NCBI GenBank assembly: GCA_964568805.1
Contig: CAZMRW010000067.1
Location: forward strand, 1 to 26,504
DNA from: CAZMRW01 sp964568805
Lineage (GTDB): Bacteria; Pseudomonadota; Gammaproteobacteria; Methylococcales; Methylomonadaceae
Length of the DNA stretch: 26,504 nt
Direction: 5' to 3'
The notes beneath the pieces were generated by a model. That model was not told the DNA's origin and ran no database searches. It worked only from the letters and a program-made list of their open reading frames with translations. The first letter of the stretch is position 1; every line of letters starts with the position of its first letter. A program made the translations under genes and the position numbers. This document shows positions 15,110 through 22,944 of this stretch, in pieces.

Positions 15110-16018
15110 TTAAATGAGCTCTCTGGCTCTGCTGAAAGCATCTCTGAAATCCAGGTATAAGGGCTGGTCGGTTTCCAGCAGCAGTTTTAACAGTTTATTT
15201 TGCAGTTGATATTTAATATTGCCCACTGCTAACGCGCCAATGCCGACAGCCCCGGGCGCATTGACGGCATGGACCAGTTGTTCGCCAAAATGACTGCGTT
15301 TGATGCCTTCTATGCCTAATGGCGGTACCGCATTGATATCGGCAGCGACTTTCAGTTGCCTCGCTTCCTTGAGGACCGCAGCGTTAACGACCTGAACGCC
15401 TGCTTTTGCCGTACAAAAAATAATGTCAGTATCGCTGATTAATTCGGCTTTTGCGGCATCCGAACCAGCAACAGCCCCTGTTAATTTGCAACCAAAACGG
15501 CGATTATAAGCTTTGGCAATGTCGTTAGAGGTATCTATCGATAAATGGTCGACCAATGCGGTATCTGCGCCGGTCAGTGAAGCGATCACGCCCGTAGTAA
15601 TGCCGACAGCGCCTGTGCCGCCAAAGACGAGTGCTTTGCAGTCTTTCAGTTCTTTGTTGTGTTTTTGCTTGAGTTCCTTTTCAACGCAGGCCACCAATGC
15701 TGCGGCAGTGGTAAATGCACCGCTGGGATCGGCGAAAACAGAGATGACAAAAGGAGGGACCATCGCCTGTTCAGCGCTATCGAGCATGTCGATAGCCAGC
15801 CCGATGTCGCGGCCTCCAATGAAAATTGCCGTACGTTTAACACCGGATGGGCCGCGGGAGAAAATGGCGTCTTGCGTAAGGCCGTGGACGCTGTCCAGTT
15901 TGACATTGTTATAAGGCATCAGAACATCAAATCCAGCATCCATCGCCATATTTATGTCGAAAGGACTGTTGTTCGGCATTGGATCGAACATGTGAAGTAT
16001 GCTGCGTTTCTTCTCCAT
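15110..16018 (-). CDS. mtdB: NAD(P)-dependent methylene-tetrahydromethanopterin dehydrogenase, MtdB-type paralog 2
   Basis: A 302-residue cytoplasmic enzyme of the H4MPT-linked formaldehyde oxidation pathway, oxidising methylene-H4MPT to methenyl-H4MPT. MtdB features are SPFDINMAMDAGF, GLTQDAIFSRGP, FADPSGAFTTAAA and a Rossmann fold with GGTGAVG at 133-139. At the end of the second strand it reads LVDHLSID, with D157 where the neighbour has G156. An acidic residue there usually favours NAD over NADP. It lies 41 bp downstream of its paralog and is the same length, which suggests tandem duplication followed by divergence. A D-for-G change in the binding loop could also mark loss of activity, though nothing else looks damaged. 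Confidence 0.88.
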   Translation of the reverse strand: MEKKRSILHMFDPMPNNSPFDINMAMDAGFDVLMPYNNVKLDSVHGLTQDAIFSRGPSGVKRTAIFIGGRDIGLAIDMLDSAEQAMVPPFVISVFADPSGAFTTAAALVACVEKELKQKHNKELKDCKALVFGGTGAVGITTGVIASLTGADTALVDHLSIDTSNDIAKAYNRRFGCKLTGAVAGSDAAKAELISDTDIIFCTAKAGVQVVNAAVLKEARQLKVAADINAVPPLGIEGIKRSHFGEQLVHAVNAPGAVGIGALAVGNIKYQLQNKLLKLLLETDQPLYLDFRDAFSRARELI

Positions 16019-16059
16019 TTGATATCCCTTTTTAAGTTAGTTAATGGTAAGGCCGGATG

Positions 16060-16968
16060 TTAAGAGTTGTCTTTAATATACTCTCGTGCAACTTCAAAGG
16101 CATGTTCAAAATGGAGATAAACTGGTTTGTCGCTGGTAATCATTTTTTTCAACAGACGGTTCTGTGCCTGATATTTGACATTGCCGATCGCCAAAGCGCC
16201 GATACCGACTGCGCCGCTGGTAGACCCTTGAATAGGCGTCCCATTGTGGAAAGCGTCAACCCCGGCAATACCGGCAGGCGGAACGGCATTGACATCCGCT
16301 GCAACCTTCAGTTGCGGAGCAGAGGCGACAAGTTGTGCGCTTAACAATTCAATACCGGCTGCACCGGTTGCAAAGACAACATCGGCGGTTTTGATATAGT
16401 CCGCTTTATCTGCATCGGCGCCGGCGGTAATGGTGATTTTACCATCGCCAAATTCGTTGCTGCACAAATCGGCGATATGTTGAGCCTTGTCCAGTTGACG
16501 GCCGATGATTCGCACCTGGGCTCCTGCCTGGGCGGCAATCACGGCGGCTGCCTGGCCAACCGGGCCTGTTCCCCCGAGCGCCAGAATGGTTTTTCCGGAA
16601 AGAGTGGTGTTGAATTTGGTTTTCAATAAACCTTCAACGGCCGCGACCATGCCCGCCGCGGTGGTAAAGGCGCCGCTGGGGTCGGCAAACACAGACACTT
16701 CAAAAGGGGGGACCATCGAACGTTTGGCTATTTTGAGCATATCCATCGCCTGCTTGGTATCGCGGCCGCCGATGAATATTCCGGTACGTTTCAAATTTTT
16801 GGCGCTACGGGAAAAAATGGCGTCCTGAACCAAGCCCTGTACCTCGCTGGGTTCGACATTGATATAAGGTACGGCCGAAACCCAACCGGCATCCATTGCC
16901 ATGTTGACATCGAATGGACTGAGATTTTTAGCCGTAGTCAGCATATGTAAGATGAATGGTTTTTCCAT
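16060..16968 (-). CDS. mtdB: NAD(P)-dependent methylene-tetrahydromethanopterin dehydrogenase, MtdB-type paralog 1
   Basis: A 302-residue MtdB-type enzyme: LHMLTTAKNLSPFDVNMAMDAG, GLVQDAIFSRS, IFIGGRDT, FADPSGAFTTAAG, GGTGPVG at 132-138, VAADVNAVPPAGI and GIGALAIGNVKYQ. It acts in C1 dissimilation through tetrahydromethanopterin. The second Rossmann strand ends IIGRQLDKAQ with R157, almost the motif I recall from the NADP-specific MtdA of Methylobacterium (GRKLDKAQ), so NADP use is likely. As the first of the pair it probably carries the promoter, and the ATG follows AGAGGATATC. A TATACT about 35 bp upstream of the ATG could be the -10 box. Divergent from the 5-formyl-THF cyclo-ligase gene. 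Confidence 0.92.
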   Translation of the reverse strand: MEKPFILHMLTTAKNLSPFDVNMAMDAGWVSAVPYINVEPSEVQGLVQDAIFSRSAKNLKRTGIFIGGRDTKQAMDMLKIAKRSMVPPFEVSVFADPSGAFTTAAGMVAAVEGLLKTKFNTTLSGKTILALGGTGPVGQAAAVIAAQAGAQVRIIGRQLDKAQHIADLCSNEFGDGKITITAGADADKADYIKTADVVFATGAAGIELLSAQLVASAPQLKVAADVNAVPPAGIAGVDAFHNGTPIQGSTSGAVGIGALAIGNVKYQAQNRLLKKMITSDKPVYLHFEHAFEVAREYIKDNS

Positions 16969-17152
16969 GATATCCTCTTTATTAATTTAGCCGTCAAGTA
17001 TAAAAGAAAATCCGGAAGATTAACACTCTAGCTGGAAAGCCGATTTTTAAATTTCAAGCAACCCGTGTATTATCGTGGCACTAGATAATTGGGAGAGAAA
17101 ATTGGTAGATCAATTACTGAAAGGCAATCCACGCGCCGGCGATTAAACCAGC

Positions 17153-17755
17153 ATGCACGACAATAAGGACCGCCAACGTCGGGAAGGCCATCATGCCCGT
17201 GATTTGCAAGCGAATAAAGACGCCCTAAGCCGCATCATCTGCGATCGATTCACTGCACAGGCTGTTTATGCCGGTGCAAAGACGGTGATGTGGTATATCG
17301 GCTGCAAATCGGAAGTCAGAACGCAGCCGGCATTACTGGAGGCCTTGGCGACCGATAAATGCATCGTCATTCCTTACTGCACCAAAGACGAATTGGGTGG
17401 TAATAAATTGGGTCTATGGCATCTGCAAGATTTTTCCGAATTAATGCCCGGATTGTGGGGGATTATGGAGCCTCCCAGGGCCAGATGGGGCGAACCGGGT
17501 AAAGAAATATCACCCGCTATGATCGATCTGATCATGGTGCCGGGAGTGGGATTTGATCGTCATGGCGGGCGTTTGGGGCACGGCGCGGGTTACTATGACC
17601 GGTTGCTGGCGAAGGTGCGTCCGGATACGATTTTGTGCGGAGTCTGTTTTGAGGCACAGTTGTTTGAGCAGATCGCTATGGAATCACATGATGTGGCAAT
17701 GGATTTTATTGTGACAGAAAAAACGATTTATACCTGTAACGGGATAAGAAAATGA
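17153..17755 (+). CDS. 5-formyltetrahydrofolate cyclo-ligase
   Basis: A 200-residue enzyme (MTHFS/YgfA family) that converts 5-formyl-THF to 5,10-methenyl-THF with ATP, returning a folate storage or inhibitory form to the C1 pool. Visible are the N-terminal Arg/Lys-rich helix, VMWYIGCKSEVRT, a central WGIMEPP, and the nucleotide-binding signature GVGFDRHGGRLGHGAGYYDR near residue 137. The ATG at 17153 has no clear Shine-Dalgarno sequence. Divergent from the H4MPT genes, so both folate- and methanopterin-linked C1 steps meet here. Its stop overlaps the next start (ATGA). Confidence 0.9.
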   Translation: MHDNKDRQRREGHHARDLQANKDALSRIICDRFTAQAVYAGAKTVMWYIGCKSEVRTQPALLEALATDKCIVIPYCTKDELGGNKLGLWHLQDFSELMPGLWGIMEPPRARWGEPGKEISPAMIDLIMVPGVGFDRHGGRLGHGAGYYDRLLAKVRPDTILCGVCFEAQLFEQIAMESHDVAMDFIVTEKTIYTCNGIRK

Positions 17756-18747
17756 AAACAATCATGATGACAGCAATCGGCGGTCCTGACGTTTTAAAGA
17801 TTCAGGATGCTGATGAACTAGAAATTACGTTACCTACCCAGATCAAGGTTAAACTGCATGCGGCGGGCGTTAACCCTGTCGATACTAAAATCAGGCGGAA
17901 CGGTTTGTTTTACCCAAATCCCCTGCCGGCGATTTTGGGCTGCGACGGCGCCGGAGAGGTCGTTGCAATGGGGCCAGCGGTTGATCTATTTAAACCGGGG
18001 GATAAGGTTTGGTTTTGTCATGGTGGATTAGGCCGCGAGCAAGGCAATTATGCCGAATACACTGTGATCGACCAGCGTTGGGCCAGCATCATGCCCAAGA
18101 CCTTATCTTTCGCGGAAGCGTCCGCCATGCCGCTGGTCCTGATTACGGCCTGGGGCGGTTTGTACGAACGCGGCGGCCTGCAGTCCGGCCAGACTGTTTT
18201 GATTCATGCTGGCGCGGGCGGGGTAGGGCACGTGGCGATACAACTGGCAAAATTAAAAGGGGCGAGGGTCATTACCACGGTCAGTTCAGAACAAAAGGCG
18301 GAGTTTGTCAGATCGCTGGGCGCGGATGAGGTCGTCATTTACAAGCCGAACGGCTTTGCCGATGTTGTCAATGAGCTGACCGACGGCAAGGGCTGCGATC
18401 TGGTATTTGACACAGTCGGCCCCGACGTATTCAAGGAAAGCATAGCGGTAACGGCGCATTTCGGGCGTCTGATTACCTTATTGGACCCCGGAGCGTTGAA
18501 CCTGACTGAAGCCAGAATGCGCAATTTATTGATCGGTTTTGAATTGATGCTGACGCCGATGCTCAGAGATTTAATGGAAGCCAGGGATAAACACATCGAC
18601 ATTCTGAAACAATGCGCAAAATGGGTCGATCAGGGGCGGTTGAAAGTTCATGTCAGCCATCAGTTGGCGTTGAAGGATGCCGTTGAAGCGCATCAACTGA
18701 TTGAAACCGGCCATGTCAGCGGAAAAATCGTGCTGTTAACCAGCTAG
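17752..18747 (+). CDS. Zinc-type medium-chain dehydrogenase, quinone oxidoreductase-like
   Basis: A 331-residue medium-chain dehydrogenase/reductase of the NADPH:quinone oxidoreductase (zeta-crystallin) group. The N-terminal substrate domain has KLHAAGVNPVDTKIR and LGCDGAGEVVAMG; the cofactor domain has the glycine-rich AGAGGVGHVAIQLAK near residue 155 and SLGADEVVIY. The zinc-binding cysteines of classical alcohol dehydrogenases are absent, as is usual in quinone reductases. Likely reaction: NADPH-dependent reduction of quinones or enones, true substrate unknown. Translation is probably coupled to the cyclo-ligase through a 4-bp overlap. Confidence 0.87.
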   Translation: MKTIMMTAIGGPDVLKIQDADELEITLPTQIKVKLHAAGVNPVDTKIRRNGLFYPNPLPAILGCDGAGEVVAMGPAVDLFKPGDKVWFCHGGLGREQGNYAEYTVIDQRWASIMPKTLSFAEASAMPLVLITAWGGLYERGGLQSGQTVLIHAGAGGVGHVAIQLAKLKGARVITTVSSEQKAEFVRSLGADEVVIYKPNGFADVVNELTDGKGCDLVFDTVGPDVFKESIAVTAHFGRLITLLDPGALNLTEARMRNLLIGFELMLTPMLRDLMEARDKHIDILKQCAKWVDQGRLKVHVSHQLALKDAVEAHQLIETGHVSGKIVLLTS

Positions 18748-18795
18748 CGCTCCATTGTGTTGTTTGGGTTCAACGTTCATAAGCGCTGTAATAAA

Positions 18796-21024
18796 TTAAT
18801 ACAAATCCGTCGGATCGACATCCAGCGACCAGCGCACATGCCGGGTCTGCTTTAGTTTGTCAATCTCCGGCATTAAGACATCGAGCAAAGCATGAAGGGT
18901 CGGACGATGGGTGTCCTGAAACAGTAATTGATACCGGTAAAATCCGGCGCGTCTGGCCATCGGTGCCGGCACCGGTCCCAGGATCCGGGTCTGGCCGGTA
19001 TTGAACCGCTCCGCCAGCTTTCTGACGGTCTGCAGAAACCGTTGCGGCTTTTCTTGATCCGCCGCCTGCACCCTTAACAGAGCCAGATAACTATAGGGCG
19101 GCAACGAGGATTCCTTGCGTTCAGTCAGGGCGATTTCGGCAAAACTGTTATAGCCCTTTCCGATGAGCGTCGTTAATAAGGGATGGTCAGGATGTCGGGT
19201 TTGCATGATAACCTTGCCCGGTTTTTCTGCGCGTCCGGCGCGTCCGGACACCTGCACAACCATTTGCGCCAATTTTTCCGCGGCATGATAATCGATGCTG
19301 AACAGGCCGCTGTCGACATCGACTATCGCCACCAGCGTCACATTTGGAAAGTGATGACCTTTTGCCAGCATCTGCGTACCCAGGATAATATCGACAAGGC
19401 CCTGGTTGATCCGCTGCAAATAAGCTTCAAGCGAGCCTTTGCGTTGAATCGAGTCGCGGTCCAGTCTAACCATCGTTTTATCCGGAAATTGTTCCGCCAG
19501 CACTTTTTCCACACGTTCGGTGCCCAATCCTAACGGCGTTAACTCGGTATTGCCGCAGGCGGGACACAGTTTCACCAGGCCTTGTTCACGTGCGCAATGA
19601 TGGCAGCGCAATTTTTGTTGATGGATATGAATCACCAGATTGGCGTCGCAACTCGAGCATCGGGCTACCCATCCGCAACTGTGACAAATTAAGGTCGGCG
19701 CAAAGCCGCGCCGGTTAAGAAACAGCAGCACTTGCTCCCGTTTCGCCAATGTTTTGCTGATTTCCGTCAGCAACGGTTCGGAAAGGCCCTCGCGCATCGG
19801 TTTACTGCGAATATCCAGTAACTGTAAAACAGGTTCAATGGCATTGCCGGCCCGGTTAGGCAACTGTAACAGTTGGTAGCGATTGTTTTGGACGTTGTAC
19901 AAACTTTCCAGAGAGGGCGTGGCCGAGCCCAGCACGACAGGAATATTTAGCAATTTGGCGCGGACGACGGCCACATCCCGGGCGGAAAATCGAAAGCCTT
20001 CCTGCTGTTTGAACGAGGTATCATGCTCTTCATCAAGGATGATCAAGCCCGGATTTTTTAACGGCGTAAACAATGCCGAGCGCGTTCCCAGCAAAATGGA
20101 ACACAAACCCTGCTGCATGGCAAGCCAGGCTGATTGCCGTTCTCTATCCGTCAATTTGGAGTGAGACAGGCTAATGGTGGCGGCAAAGCGTTGCCGGAAA
20201 CGGTCTTCAAGTTGCGGCGTCAGAGTGATTTCCGGCAACAGTACCAGGACTTGCTGTCCCTTTTCCAGCACCGTGCGAATAATCTGCATATACACTTCGG
20301 TTTTGCCGCTGCCGGTCACGCCTTCCAACAGGAATACGCCAAACTGTCCTAAGGCATTGCAGACGGCGGTAATCGCCGATTGTTGTTCCGGATTGCACTG
20401 GATGCTATGGTCCCTGAACAGGGCGGAAGTTCCGGGCAATGACTTATCGGATAACGCGAGCTGCACCAAACCTTTTGCCTGCAATTGCTTTAATGCGGGA
20501 CGCCAGTTTTCGATCGATGCCGAAAGTTCGGATTCGGTCAGTGCAGATTGTTGACGGAGAAATGCCTGCAGCAGGACTATTTGCCTAGGCGCCCGTTGCA
20601 ATCGCACACAATCAAATGTTTTGCCCGATTCAGTCAACACATAGCGTTTGTCTGCGGCAATGGTGGCTGATTTTCCCTGCCTCAGCGCCACAGGAAACGC
20701 GGCGCTGATAACCTCTCCCAAGGGATGGTGGTAATAACGGCTGGCCCAATGCAATAATCGCAAATCGTTTTCCGATAATAAAGGTTGTTGATCCAGGATG
20801 CGTGCTACCCGTTTTAGTTTGTCTGCATCCAGTTCGCTTCCCTGTGCCAGTTCTATCAGAAAAGCGATCTTTTTACCCTTGCCGAAAGGAACTTCCAGCC
20901 TTATTCCAGGTTGAACGGCGCCATTCTCGTAAGAGTCAGGCGCCAGATAGTCGAACAAGCGATAGACGGGTACGGCAATGGCCACTCTGAAAATAAGTCC
21001 GGTTTCACCGTGTAACTTAGCCAT
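18796..21024 (-). CDS. priA: Primosomal protein N', replication restart helicase PriA
   Basis: A 742-residue 3'-5' DNA helicase that reloads the replisome at stalled forks. In order: the N-terminal 3'-DNA-binding domain (VAIAVPVYRLFDYLAP), Walker A in EGVTGSGKTEVYM, Walker B/DEEH in IILDEEHDTSFKQ, a helicase C-lobe (GLGTERVEKVLAEQFP, GTQMLAKGHHFPNVTL, QVSGRAGRAEKPG), and an embedded zinc-binding region with paired cysteines (CHSCGWVARCSSC, RCHHC, LCPACG). I placed the start at the ATG at 21024 (MAKLHGETG). The open frame extends 32 codons further upstream only because it runs through DnaA boxes and AT-rich DNA, and family length favours the shorter form. Confidence 0.95.
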   Translation of the reverse strand: MAKLHGETGLIFRVAIAVPVYRLFDYLAPDSYENGAVQPGIRLEVPFGKGKKIAFLIELAQGSELDADKLKRVARILDQQPLLSENDLRLLHWASRYYHHPLGEVISAAFPVALRQGKSATIAADKRYVLTESGKTFDCVRLQRAPRQIVLLQAFLRQQSALTESELSASIENWRPALKQLQAKGLVQLALSDKSLPGTSALFRDHSIQCNPEQQSAITAVCNALGQFGVFLLEGVTGSGKTEVYMQIIRTVLEKGQQVLVLLPEITLTPQLEDRFRQRFAATISLSHSKLTDRERQSAWLAMQQGLCSILLGTRSALFTPLKNPGLIILDEEHDTSFKQQEGFRFSARDVAVVRAKLLNIPVVLGSATPSLESLYNVQNNRYQLLQLPNRAGNAIEPVLQLLDIRSKPMREGLSEPLLTEISKTLAKREQVLLFLNRRGFAPTLICHSCGWVARCSSCDANLVIHIHQQKLRCHHCAREQGLVKLCPACGNTELTPLGLGTERVEKVLAEQFPDKTMVRLDRDSIQRKGSLEAYLQRINQGLVDIILGTQMLAKGHHFPNVTLVAIVDVDSGLFSIDYHAAEKLAQMVVQVSGRAGRAEKPGKVIMQTRHPDHPLLTTLIGKGYNSFAEIALTERKESSLPPYSYLALLRVQAADQEKPQRFLQTVRKLAERFNTGQTRILGPVPAPMARRAGFYRYQLLFQDTHRPTLHALLDVLMPEIDKLKQTRHVRWSLDVDPTDLY

Positions 21025-21085
21025 AAGGTTTAAATTATTTATAATGATTATTTGGTAAGTTACTATTCGTTTTAGACTATTTGAG

Positions 21086-21120
21086 TTACCCACAAAAGCT
21101 GTGGATAAGTCTGTGGACAA
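21086..21120. promoter_or_regulatory. Cluster of three DnaA boxes upstream of priA
   Basis: TTACCCACA at 21086-21094, TGTGGATAA at 21100-21108 (reverse of the perfect box TTATCCACA) and TGTGGACAA at 21112-21120 (reverse of TTGTCCACA). Three boxes within 35 bp, two of them in the same orientation. They lie 62-96 bp before the priA start and border the AT-rich stretch at 21143-21236. They may regulate priA or form part of a replication origin. Confidence 0.75.
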
Positions 21121-21142
21121 CCGCCGGTTAAGGGCTCTTACT

Positions 21143-21236
21143 AACGGTTTTTATTGAGTTTTTTTTAACTTGGTCATATTTTGGTCATATATTAATTATA
21201 TTATATATCAATATGTTATAGATATTTAATAAGTCA
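21143..21236. other. AT-rich stretch with an 11-bp tandem repeat, possible unwinding element
   Basis: The region is dominated by A and T (for example TTATTGAGTTTTTTTTAAC and ATTATATTATATATCAAT). It includes TTGGTCATAT at 21170-21179 and again at 21181-21190, an 11-bp period. A 12-bp palindrome CCCGATATCGGG follows at 21241-21252. No gene is visible from 21025 to 21380. An AT-rich element next to DnaA boxes is the layout of a bacterial origin, but it could also be promoter DNA. Confidence 0.5.
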
Positions 21237-21380
21237 ATCGCCCGATATCGGGTTTGATTCCGGCCAAAATAACGTTACTGTGAATTAAGCCCCGCTTCGG
21301 TGCAAAAAATAGAAATTTTTCCCGGTTCCAATCGTCCAAAAAGCGTTTTACAATATCAACAAAGTATGCAGATAAGATAA

Positions 21381-21899
21381 CTATTTTTCAGTGTTCCAGA
21401 ATTGCAGCAAACTCAAGGCAGCCAACATTAAAAAGGCGACCAGGGTCCACGCCGGCATGCTCAAGCCTAACAAAGTCCAGTCGACTTTAGCGCAGTCTCC
21501 GGTGCCCTTGAGCATCAGTTTGACGGTATCCAGCAACGGAAAGTTTTGAAACACATACTCCAGTCCGGGTCCGCATTCAGGCACCTGGTCCGGCGGTAAA
21601 TGCTGCAGCCAGACATGGCGTATTGAAACGCTGCCGCCCGCAAGGGCGGTAAGAGCCCCTAAAATGGCATAACGTCTGATGCCGGTTTGACCAGGATTGT
21701 GAATTCCGGCTATTAAAAAAACAATGCCCGTCAATAAAATCCCGATACGTTGCGAGATACACAAGGGACAAGGTTCCAGTCCGTCGACAAACTGGAAATA
21801 GGCGCCCATGGACAGCAGAAAAACGCAGCCCAGGAAGCTTAATAAAAACCAGATTCTTGCATTAAATTTTAGTTTTGTAAGCATGGATGGTTGATTCAT
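21381..21899 (-). CDS. dsbB: Disulfide bond formation protein DsbB
   Basis: Inner-membrane quinone-dependent oxidase that regenerates DsbA. About 172 residues with four membrane helices. The first periplasmic cysteine pair is C44-C47 (EPCPLC) and the second C109 and C136 (PECGPGL and GTGDCAKV), with the usual spacing. The start is uncertain. ATG at 21899 gives the family length; an upstream ATG at 21944 adds 15 residues and one at 21884 removes five, and none has a strong ribosome site. It lies upstream of priA on the same strand but separated by the DnaA-box region. Confidence 0.92.
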   Translation of the reverse strand: MNQPSMLTKLKFNARIWFLLSFLGCVFLLSMGAYFQFVDGLEPCPLCISQRIGILLTGIVFLIAGIHNPGQTGIRRYAILGALTALAGGSVSIRHVWLQHLPPDQVPECGPGLEYVFQNFPLLDTVKLMLKGTGDCAKVDWTLLGLSMPAWTLVAFLMLAALSLLQFWNTEK

Positions 21900-22031
21900 A
21901 AATGATTCTAAAGATAATTTCGTGTTGTAAAATCGTGCGTGCATTGCAACGTATTTTAACCGACTTTAGCAACTTCCCAGGAGTTTTGTCTTGTTTAGAA
22001 AAGGCTATTTGATACCGGAGGGCTGAAAGGT

Positions 22032-22823
22032 TCAATACCAGATCAACTTGGCCGCCATGACTAAAAGCAATAACGAAAAATAGCGTTTTAATTGCTGTGC
22101 GGGGAGTTTATTTGCCAGTCTGGCGCCGACCGGCGCCGTAAAAATGCTGGTCAATACGATCCCCAAAAAAGCCGGCATATAGATATAGCCCAGACTCCAT
22201 GCCGGTAAATTCGATGCATTCCAGCCCAGCAGCGCGTAACTTGCCGTACCGGCAACGGCAATGGGTAAACCGCAGGCGCTGGCAACCGCTACTGCATTTC
22301 GCATAGGTGTCTGAAAATAAACCAGATAGGGTACAATCAGGGTGCCGCCGCCAATGCCGAGGATAGCTGACAGCGCACCGATAAAAACAGCGGCCAGATT
22401 ATCCTGGTGTTTCGACAGGGTTAACCGGCCGGGCCGGGGCTTGGTTTGCAATGCCAACTGGATAGCGACACAAATCAAATAGAGGATAAAAAAGGTGCGT
22501 AATACATCGCCGCTTATAAAATCCGCAACCACAGCCCCAAAAGCGGCGCCGGCCATGATGCCTGGTCCCAGCCTGTAAACCTTGTCCCATAACACGGCAT
22601 CCAGGCGATGATGCGCGCTGATCGAAGAGATTGACGTGAAAATGATGGTCGCCAGCGAAGTGGCCACCGACATAATCATAACCAGCTCAGCATCGAATCC
22701 TTGAGCAGTAAACAGCAACACTAAAACCGGCACGATAATCAGGCCGCCGCCAATGCCGAAGAGCCCTGCAAACAGTCCTGAAACGATGCCTAGCATCAGG
22801 CTGGCTAAAAATACTGTTATCAT
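22032..22823 (-). CDS. TauE/SafE family anion permease
   Basis: A 263-residue membrane protein with about eight helices in two repeated halves. The matching glycine-rich motifs are FGIGGGLIIVPVLV near residue 23 and LGIGGGTLIVPYLV in the second half, the signature of this family. Members export sulfite, sulfoacetate or other small organic anions; the substrate cannot be read from the sequence and no sulfur gene is adjacent. The ATG is preceded by AGGAGCC, a good ribosome site. Divergent from cca. Confidence 0.88.
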   Translation of the reverse strand: MITVFLASLMLGIVSGLFAGLFGIGGGLIIVPVLVLLFTAQGFDAELVMIMSVATSLATIIFTSISSISAHHRLDAVLWDKVYRLGPGIMAGAAFGAVVADFISGDVLRTFFILYLICVAIQLALQTKPRPGRLTLSKHQDNLAAVFIGALSAILGIGGGTLIVPYLVYFQTPMRNAVAVASACGLPIAVAGTASYALLGWNASNLPAWSLGYIYMPAFLGIVLTSIFTAPVGARLANKLPAQQLKRYFSLLLLVMAAKLIWY

Positions 22824-22890
22824 GGTAGGCTCCTGTATTTTTCAATGATATCGGATGGGATAGGCCGTGCGTGCCATCATTATGCCGTTT

Positions 22891-22917
22891 TTGACGATGA
22901 TTGTGTTATTCTAAAAT
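22891..22917 (+). promoter_or_regulatory. Possible cca promoter
   Basis: TTGACG at 22891-22896 and TAAAAT at 22912-22917, each one mismatch from consensus but with a short 15-bp spacer. Transcription would begin about 20 nt before the cca start. Confidence 0.35.
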
Positions 22918-22944
22918 AATTAACGAATCAACCGGGTTTATCTC

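Noticed and set aside
17075..17146. 23-codon frame (GTG start, VALDNWERKLVDQLL) just before the cyclo-ligase
   Set aside because: The composition looks protein-like, but there is no ribosome site and no known family; too short to call without conservation data.
16969..17152. 6S RNA gene (often next to 5-formyl-THF cyclo-ligase in gammaproteobacteria)
   Set aside because: The gap size would fit, but I cannot see the long closing stem with a central open bubble, and mtdB promoter signals must lie here.
21025..21120. In-frame upstream extension of PriA by 32 residues
   Set aside because: The extension is encoded by the DnaA boxes and AT-rich DNA and has no similarity to the PriA N-terminus; the ATG at 21024 gives family length.
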